Source of the DNA: Tychonema litorale BBK16
GTDB lineage: Bacteria; Cyanobacteriota; Cyanobacteriia; Cyanobacteriales; Microcoleaceae
Direction: 5' to 3'
DNA length: 19,195 nt
NCBI RefSeq assembly: GCF_021648855.1
Contig: NZ_JAKJHX010000096.1
Location: forward strand, 1-19,195
Shown piece by piece: positions 13,873 through 19,195 of this stretch; positions within the stretch are counted from its first letter, which is position 1; every line of letters begins with the position of its first letter. The position numbers and the translations under genes were made by a program. The notes below the pieces were generated by a model. It was not told the DNA's origin. It saw nothing but the letters and a program-made list of their open reading frames with translations, and ran no database searches.

Positions 13873-15759
13873 CTAGTTTGGCGTTTGAGTGGCAATTCGC
13901 TTCCCTTCACTATCATAAACCTGCATGGGAATTTTGGCGTTATCCGCGATCGCCTCCAAAGCCTTTTGCAGAGTTCCAACGTGCTTTTCTACAGCTTGGC
14001 GAGTCTTGGTAGCATTGTTATTGTCCGCTTGGATCACAGTTTTTTGCAGTTTCTGCATATAATCTGGAGTCATCTGCACCGCAATCAAATCTTTGCTAAC
14101 AGTATAGTCGCAAATCTTGGGATTTCCCTTGCAAGTTTTATCTAAATCAGTGCGGGCTTTTTGCTGAGTTCTTTGTTCCTCCAACTTAACTTCTGCTTGC
14201 TGCAAATAAGTTCGATAGGAAGGCATCAACGACTTGGTTTTTGAGTAATAAGTAGTTGTGGTAGGAACTTTTTCGGCGGAACTCAAGGCTCTACGCCAGT
14301 GTTCTGATGCTTGAAACCAAGCATTTCGCTCCTCAAAAATTCTCGCTTGAGCGGCTATTGTTACTGCTTGAGTATAGGCTTCTTCGGCAGTTCCTTCGAG
14401 AGTTTTGCGATCGCGCGCTTGTGAAAGTTTGCTTTCATATTTAGGAACCAGCAGTTTAGCTTGTTGATAAGATTCCGTACTACTGGGAATTTCTGATAGC
14501 GTTTCTAGGGATTTTTGTAAGTTTGCTTCTACTTTATCCCAGCTTTCAGCTTTCTGAGCAATTATAGCACGAGCTTCTGCTACTTCGGCTATACTTTTTG
14601 CCGATCGCAATTTCTTTTCAGCTTTCGTTTCTGTGGTTAACTGCCGATTTCCACGGGCTAGTTTTGTCTGATATTCTTTTAATTTTTTCTGAGCAAAAGG
14701 ATAGGCTGGACTTTTTCTGGGAATTTCTTCGAGTTTCGCGATCGCACTTTGCCACAGAGATTGCGCTCTCTGCCAATTCTCAGCACCATGAGGCGGGTTT
14801 TCGGTTGTTTCAGTCGCTGATACAGCCAGCCTCGCAGCATCCACTGCAAAGGTTAAATCCTGACTTTGGCTGCGGTATTTGTTCAGATCATCTTGAGCTT
14901 TGCCATGATGAATTGACCAAAAGGGAATAGGTGTTAAAAGTGCGATCGCCTGTTTTAACTGTACTTGTGCTGCTTCTGGACTACTACCAACTTTTGAGGT
15001 CTTAAGCGTCCTTGCCGAATTATCACTCAACTGTTCAGCATCAGCAAGTACAGTACATTGACCGATGACACAAGGGCGACTCAGCAGGTAATAAATGCCT
15101 CCGAAAACTCCGATCGCCAAACTAGCAATTCCCGCTACAGCCAAGCCCAAAAACGGTGACTTTTTCGGCTTCGGGGCAACTGTCACTGGTTCCATATCCA
15201 GCGGATCAAAGGGATTTTCAGCAATATCTGTGGGTATCGATGAGACTTGAAACGCGATCGGTTCCGCATCGCTGGAAGTCTCCCACACATCGGGAAAAGC
15301 TTCCTCAAACCCTGGATCGGTTGCATCTGTTTCTAATGGCAACTCAGGCATTGAATCCGGTATAATTGCTAGATTTGACGCCTGACTTTCTGTTACTTCT
15401 GCTGGAATTTCTTCAGTTCTTTTCCCAACTTCCACTGTTCTTGTCCTTGACAAAACAGGGTAATTCATCGTAAAAGAATGAAACGCATAGGGTTGTTTTT
15501 GACCAGTAATTTTTAGGCAAAGTCCAATCTGTTGAATAGATTCGGGTTCCAACTCCAGAATTGCGGACTCTAGAACCGTAAAAGTTTGTTGAGCTTTGAG
15601 AACCAAACTGCGAGGGTGTTCTCCAACTACCGTTAAAGATCCTTCTTGAAAGTCGCAACTTAAATAAAGTGGCAAATTTTTAAAGCCGGCTGCTTGCAAA
15701 TGCTTCTGCAAATCTACTTCGAGAATTTGTGCTCTACTTTGTCGTGCTGCTACTTTCAT
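13873..15759 (-). CDS. Single-pass membrane protein with four internal helical repeats, function unknown
   Basis: I do not recognise the family. The 628 residues divide as follows: a soluble N-terminal domain (1-100); an acidic, low-complexity linker (about 110-200); a basic KPKKS and one membrane helix (about 202-227); then a large helical region. Basic residues before the helix suggest the N-terminus is cytoplasmic and 228-628 is periplasmic. Three repeats have Trp, Pro, Tyr and Tyr at fixed spacing (W329/P347/Y353/Y363, W407/P425/Y431/Y441, W481/P499/Y505/Y515). A fourth, weaker unit has P279 and Y295. The pattern resembles TPR-like helical hairpins. Two cysteine pairs, C230/C235 and C543/C550, lie on the presumed outer side and could form disulfides. 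It lies alone between the ATPase cassette and the GntR gene. Confidence 0.8.
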   Translation of the reverse strand: MKVAARQSRAQILEVDLQKHLQAAGFKNLPLYLSCDFQEGSLTVVGEHPRSLVLKAQQTFTVLESAILELEPESIQQIGLCLKITGQKQPYAFHSFTMNYPVLSRTRTVEVGKRTEEIPAEVTESQASNLAIIPDSMPELPLETDATDPGFEEAFPDVWETSSDAEPIAFQVSSIPTDIAENPFDPLDMEPVTVAPKPKKSPFLGLAVAGIASLAIGVFGGIYYLLSRPCVIGQCTVLADAEQLSDNSARTLKTSKVGSSPEAAQVQLKQAIALLTPIPFWSIHHGKAQDDLNKYRSQSQDLTFAVDAARLAVSATETTENPPHGAENWQRAQSLWQSAIAKLEEIPRKSPAYPFAQKKLKEYQTKLARGNRQLTTETKAEKKLRSAKSIAEVAEARAIIAQKAESWDKVEANLQKSLETLSEIPSSTESYQQAKLLVPKYESKLSQARDRKTLEGTAEEAYTQAVTIAAQARIFEERNAWFQASEHWRRALSSAEKVPTTTTYYSKTKSLMPSYRTYLQQAEVKLEEQRTQQKARTDLDKTCKGNPKICDYTVSKDLIAVQMTPDYMQKLQKTVIQADNNNATKTRQAVEKHVGTLQKALEAIADNAKIPMQVYDSEGKRIATQTPN

Positions 15760-15766
15760 AATCCTT

Positions 15767-15801
15767 ATTGGTAATTGGTAATTGGTAATCGGGAATTGGG
15801 T
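15767..15801. repeat. Heptameric tandem repeat (ATTGGTA x3 plus two variants)
   Basis: Three ATTGGTA units are followed by ATCGGGA and ATTGGGT. The tract sits 8 bases upstream of the start codon of the 628-residue protein gene, where a Shine-Dalgarno and promoter would be expected. The unit is related to the ATTGGGC unit found elsewhere in the window. Confidence 0.8.
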
Positions 15802-15853
15802 ATACTCTAAAGAATATCCAAACCATTATGTAGTAAGTCATTCCCAATTCTTG

Positions 15854-15881
15854 AATCGAAAATCAAAAATCAAAAATCGAA
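15854..15881. repeat. Heptameric tandem repeat (AATCGAA/AATCAAA x4)
   Basis: Units AATCGAA, AATCAAA, AATCAAA and AATCGAA run in tandem and end 7 bases before the stop codon of the minus-strand GntR regulator gene. Confidence 0.75.
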
Positions 15882-15888
15882 AATTATA

Positions 15889-16872
15889 TCATCCTAATCC
15901 CAACTCGCGCTTGAGCAAATTAATCGACTTAGAACCGATGTAATTTTCACTGCATATCAGTTGCGGGGGACGAATAATATCCTCTCTGGCCGCATTGATG
16001 GCAGCTTTTACTGTAGCAAAACTTGGTTGGTCGCAAAAGATGGTTCTAGCCGATCGCACGATCGAGTTAATCTTGTAGGTATCGGACATCAGCGCCGTCA
16101 TCACCAACAAATCCTCTCCCCGGAAACTGTGAATGATCACTTCAGTCGATCGCAGCATACCAGGACTCAGACTAACTAAACCCAAATAACTATCTTTCGG
16201 CAAATCCCCCACCAACTTAATCTCCTGAACATAATCATAGATGTCTACCGGAATAACACGCACAGAACGAGGTGCTGCGATCGACTCAGCCTCCCCGATA
16301 AAATAGCGGCTAGTGATCACAGTTCCAGAAGAAATTTGATCGATAAAAGCAGCCAACTCTTCCATTGGCACCAACTGAATCGGGATACGCAAAGCTTGTT
16401 CGAGTTCTTTCGCCATCAACTCACCCACGCCGATGTCCTCAGTCGGGGCTGTGACAACCACTCGTGCGCTGCACCGAAGTCTCCAGTCAATTTCGGCCAA
16501 AAATAATTCCCTCGCTTGGTTGAGCGTACAGCCCTGTCCCAGCAGTTGGTCAAGACTTTCCTGCACTATCTTGTTTGCCAGAGGATATTCATCCAGGATG
16601 GGAGATTTGAGTTTACTGCCGCCTTCGTGGCCTTGCGCGCGCACATAAATGCCCGATCCAGCTTGAGCTTCCACCAATCCAGTATTTTCTAGCTGTCGGT
16701 ATACCTTGCTAATCGTGTTGCGATGCAAACCCGTCTGCATCGCTAATTGTCTGGTACTGGGTAAGCGGTGCCCAGGCGGAAATTGTCGCGAGGCGATCGC
16801 AAATCTGATTTGATTAAACAGTTGCGTGGATGCTGGAATATCACTATCTGTTTGAATATGAAATTGAACCAT
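15889..16872 (-). CDS. GntR family transcriptional regulator with a long C-terminal domain
   Basis: A 327-residue DNA-binding regulator. The N-terminal winged helix-turn-helix of the GntR type covers about 10-78: QLFNQIRFAIASRQFPPGHRLPSTRQLA leads into the recognition-helix region GLHRNTISKVYRQLENTGLVE and the wing AGSGIYV (71-77). The remaining 250 residues are not a FadR, HutC or MocR domain as far as I can see. Alternating strands and helices with an internal VVVTAPTEDIGVGELMAKEL segment suggest an alpha/beta, possibly periplasmic-binding-like, ligand domain; this is inference. The ligand and targets are unknown. A near-consensus promoter lies just upstream, with a leader of only about 10 bases. 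The gene follows the adenylate cyclase gene on the same strand after 79 bases. Confidence 0.88.
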   Translation of the reverse strand: MVQFHIQTDSDIPASTQLFNQIRFAIASRQFPPGHRLPSTRQLAMQTGLHRNTISKVYRQLENTGLVEAQAGSGIYVRAQGHEGGSKLKSPILDEYPLANKIVQESLDQLLGQGCTLNQARELFLAEIDWRLRCSARVVVTAPTEDIGVGELMAKELEQALRIPIQLVPMEELAAFIDQISSGTVITSRYFIGEAESIAAPRSVRVIPVDIYDYVQEIKLVGDLPKDSYLGLVSLSPGMLRSTEVIIHSFRGEDLLVMTALMSDTYKINSIVRSARTIFCDQPSFATVKAAINAAREDIIRPPQLICSENYIGSKSINLLKRELGLG

Positions 16873-16889
16873 ATTAAAGGATCCGAGAA

Positions 16890-16918
16890 CTTCTACTTAG
16901 TATTTTTATGTATGTCAA
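16890..16918 (-). promoter_or_regulatory. Sigma-70-type promoter of the GntR gene
   Basis: On the minus strand, a perfect -35 box TTGACA (16918-16913) is separated by 17 bases from TAGAAG (16895-16890), which matches four of six -10 positions. The predicted start is near 16883, about 10 bases before the ATG at 16872. It would let the regulator be transcribed independently of the cyclase gene. Confidence 0.45.
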
Positions 16919-16951
16919 GTACCGCGCATATTATGCCTCGGATATCTCTCC

Positions 16952-18646
16952 CTATAGCATAATCTGATTTTGCGCTAACTTGATTTTTTTTCTCCCCGTC
17001 AGCAGATAAGTCCGCATTTCCCCCTTGCCTTTAATCTCGATCTCGCCGCGATCTTCAAATTCATATTTCTCCCGCAGTAATTCATAAGTATAGTGGCTGA
17101 CTTGAATGCGGCCAGGTATGCCGTGAGATTCCATGCGGCTGGCTGTATTCACCGCATTTCCCCACAAATCGTAAATAAACTTTTTAGTACCAATTACACC
17201 CGCTACCACCGGGCCACTATTAATCCCGATGCGGATCTCAAAGTTCGAGTCTAGCTTCACATTTAATTCCTGAATTGCGATTAACATATCCAGTGCCATT
17301 TCCGCGATCGCCTCAGCGTGATCTGGCCGTTGAATCGGAATACCACCTGCTACCATATAAGCATCCCCGATCGTCTTAATTTTTTCTAAACCATGCTTTT
17401 CTGTTAATTGATCAAAAGTCGAGAAAATCTCATTCAGCAAATACACCAATTTAGTCGCCGACATCGTGGTAGAAATTTGAGTAAAATCCACCAAATCAGC
17501 AAACAGAACCGTTGCTTTTTCAAACTTGTCAGCAATCACCCCTGGTTGAGACTTCAACCGATCTGCGATCGCCTCTGGTAGAATATTTAGCAACAAACCC
17601 TCAGTTTTTTTCTGTTCTTTTCTGAGAGCAGATTCAATCCGTTTACGTTTAGTAATGTCATGAAAAAACACAGAAATGCCGTCATGGGAAGGAAAAGCCC
17701 TGACTTCTAACCAGAGTTTTAAATGACGATAATATTTCTCAAAAGTCACCCCAACTTGTTTTGCTACAGCTTCATGACACTCTTTGTGAAATACCGAATT
17801 TAAGATATCTGGAAACTCTTCCCAGATATTTTTACCAAAAAGCTCTTCGGGTTTTCGCTGCAAAAATTTAGCAGCTTTATAATTGATATAAGTAAATCGC
17901 CATTGGGGATCTAAAGCAAAAAAAGCATCGCTCATTCCTTCCAAGAAATTCACAATTTGCTCATCAGAAGCGTGTAACTTTTCTTCTACTTGCTTATGTC
18001 TTTTGATAGCTCGATTTAGCTTAACTAAATTAATCCGCAACTCCATTTGACTGATTACTTGTCTTCCCAAAACCCTGAGTGCTTCTAATTGTTCTGGACT
18101 CAGTTGGCGAGGAACAGTATCAATTGCACACAAAGTGCCAATCGGAAAACCATCAGGAGTCACTAAAGGAGTTCCGGCATAAAATCGAATATTTGGATCA
18201 GAAGTTACTAAAGGATTCCCAGCAAAGCGAGGATCTTCTGTAGCATCTGGTACAACTAGCAATTCATTTGGGTTTAAAATAGCGTGAGCACAAAATGCTA
18301 TTTCTTTGGGGGTTTCTGTTGCTTCTAAACCAACTCTTGATTTAAACCATTGTCGATTAGAATCAACTAAACTAACTAAGGCAATGGGAGTACCGCAAAT
18401 ATGGGACGCCAAAGCCGTTAAATCATCAAAAGCTCCTTCGGCATCTGTGTCGAGAATATTATAGCTATGAAGTGCTTTCAGTCTTTCTTCTTCATTGCTA
18501 GGTAAGGGTGCAGATTGCATCGGTGGTGGAGGAGAGGGTGCGATTTTCGGAAAAGTGCGATCGACTCTACGCACAAATAAATTTTTAACTTGTACCACCA
18601 ACAAATCGAATAGCCTTAAAAAATCTCTTTTCCAAGCTTTATTCAT
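16952..18646 (-). CDS. GAF-PAS class III adenylate cyclase
   Basis: A 564-residue signalling enzyme making cAMP from ATP. Domain order: an N-terminal basic amphipathic stretch (1-30) that may bind membrane; a proline-rich linker (36-50); a GAF domain (about 56-205); a coiled connection; a PAS domain (about 228-335); a signalling helix (336-366); and a cyclase domain (about 370-550). The cyclase has metal-binding Asp384 (LFADLVDFT) and Asp428 (TIGDAYM). The substrate-selecting pair is Lys424 and Asp493 ([16 protein letters not shown]), which predicts ATP, not GTP. Asn500 and Arg504 are the transition-state residues. The catalytic set looks complete for a homodimer. The GAF lacks an evident bilin-binding motif, so its ligand is unknown. 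It lies 60 bases after the M24 peptidase gene on the same strand. Confidence 0.93.
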   Translation of the reverse strand: MNKAWKRDFLRLFDLLVVQVKNLFVRRVDRTFPKIAPSPPPPMQSAPLPSNEEERLKALHSYNILDTDAEGAFDDLTALASHICGTPIALVSLVDSNRQWFKSRVGLEATETPKEIAFCAHAILNPNELLVVPDATEDPRFAGNPLVTSDPNIRFYAGTPLVTPDGFPIGTLCAIDTVPRQLSPEQLEALRVLGRQVISQMELRINLVKLNRAIKRHKQVEEKLHASDEQIVNFLEGMSDAFFALDPQWRFTYINYKAAKFLQRKPEELFGKNIWEEFPDILNSVFHKECHEAVAKQVGVTFEKYYRHLKLWLEVRAFPSHDGISVFFHDITKRKRIESALRKEQKKTEGLLLNILPEAIADRLKSQPGVIADKFEKATVLFADLVDFTQISTTMSATKLVYLLNEIFSTFDQLTEKHGLEKIKTIGDAYMVAGGIPIQRPDHAEAIAEMALDMLIAIQELNVKLDSNFEIRIGINSGPVVAGVIGTKKFIYDLWGNAVNTASRMESHGIPGRIQVSHYTYELLREKYEFEDRGEIEIKGKGEMRTYLLTGRKKIKLAQNQIML

Positions 18647-18706
18647 ATTTCTTAATTTTTGCCCAATGATGAAACTCTATAAGTACAGACTAAACCAGAT
18701 CTTTAC

Positions 18707-19195
18707 TTACCCATTTACCCTAACTAACTCCTCAATTTCCGACACATTAGTTGGCAGTTTTCCCGTCAACACTTCTCTACACCTGTCTGTGACAAGTATA
18801 TCATCTTCAATCCTGATTCCCCGGACATCTGCAAATTTTGCCAACTCGTCCCAGTTTACACAATCTTTATACTTTGTCCGAGTTTCTGGATTATTCAAAA
18901 TAGCCGGAACCTGATAAAAACCAGGCTCAATCGAGACCAGCATTCCCTGCTGTAAAACTCGATTCAACCGCAAAAATCCCAAACCAAAACGACTACTTCT
19001 AACTCTCCCGTCTGCATAACCCGCCAAATCGCCTAAATCTTCCATATCATGAACATCCAAACCAATTAAATGTCCGATACCATGAACAAAGAATAGTGCA
19101 TGAGCATCCATTGCTACTAAGTCTTCAACATCACCTCGCAAAATACCCAAATCTACCAATCCAGCAGCCATAATTCTAGCAGCTAAAAGATGAAT
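18707..19195 (-). CDS. M24 family Xaa-Pro aminopeptidase, C-terminal part (cut by the window edge)
   Basis: The frame is open to the window end, giving about 163 visible residues starting IHLLAARIMAAGLVDLGIL. The pita-bread metallopeptidase motifs are seen: HGIGHLIGLDVHD (substrate-pocket and metal-ligand His), VSIEPGFY (metal-ligand Glu) and GIRIEDDILVT (second metal-ligand Glu). The first two metal-ligand Asp residues must lie upstream, beyond the window. HGIGHxxGLDVHDME fits aminopeptidase P (PepP), which removes N-terminal residues before proline. A spacer of about 45 residues before the last metal motif (KYKDCVNWDELAKFADVRG) is longer than in E. coli PepP as I remember it. The internal Met at 19171 is not a start. 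The adenylate cyclase gene follows after 60 bases on the same strand. Confidence 0.9.
   Translation of the reverse strand: MHLLAARIMAAGLVDLGILRGDVEDLVAMDAHALFFVHGIGHLIGLDVHDMEDLGDLAGYADGRVRSSRFGLGFLRLNRVLQQGMLVSIEPGFYQVPAILNNPETRTKYKDCVNWDELAKFADVRGIRIEDDILVTDRCREVLTGKLPTNVSEIEELVRVNG

Noticed and set aside
14598..14930. A 110-codon plus-strand frame inside the 628-residue protein gene.
   Set aside because: It is fully covered by the longer minus-strand gene, whose repeat spacing shows that frame is the one under selection.
16952..18646. GAF domain as a phytochrome/cyanobacteriochrome photosensor.
   Set aside because: FCAH at 118-121 is in the early part of the domain and the chromophore-binding Cys-His context of cyanobacteriochromes is not seen, so it is more likely an ordinary GAF.

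Overview
The window looks like a chromosomal piece of a filamentous cyanobacterium (Oscillatoriales/Microcoleus-like is my guess). The reasons are many copies of the octamer GCGATCGC (HIP1), heptameric short tandem repeats between genes, AT-leaning coding sequence, and several proteins of cyanobacterial type. No rRNA, tRNA, transposase, phage gene or CRISPR array is visible. No gene-free stretch exceeds about 300 bases.

Left part (1-6343, all + strand): the tail of an unidentified gene; a small thioredoxin-fold [2Fe-2S] ferredoxin-like protein; a periplasmic PBP4-type D-Ala-D-Ala carboxypeptidase (dacB); an epoxide-hydrolase-like alpha/beta hydrolase; then three tandem paralogous GT-A/GT8-like glycosyltransferases. 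The first two glycosyltransferases overlap by 4 bp and the third follows 23 bp later, so they are very likely one operon. It ends in a hairpin plus T-run.

Middle (6489-11741): on the minus strand, a small three-helix membrane protein, an ABC1/UbiB-type atypical kinase, and a DegT/DnrJ/EryC1/StrS PLP enzyme. Divergent from these on the plus strand are a FetB-type (UPF0014) membrane permease without its ATPase partner and a Uma2-family PD-(D/E)XK protein.

Right part (11817-19195, all minus strand): a two-gene cassette of a RecF/OLD-like ABC ATPase and a TOPRIM-like protein, overlapping by 8 bp; a 628-residue single-pass membrane protein with four internal repeats; a GntR-type regulator with a long C-terminal domain and a near-consensus promoter; a GAF-PAS class III adenylate cyclase; and the C-terminal part of an M24 (Xaa-Pro aminopeptidase) enzyme cut by the window edge.

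The best candidate for an underdescribed system is the ATPase/TOPRIM pair (11817-13710). Its architecture recalls RloAB/AbiL and PARIS anti-phage systems, but I cannot assign it to either. Also notable are the 628-aa repeat protein, whose repeats share exact internal spacing, the glycosyltransferase triplet, and heptamer repeats that begin at, end at or contain the stop codons of several genes.
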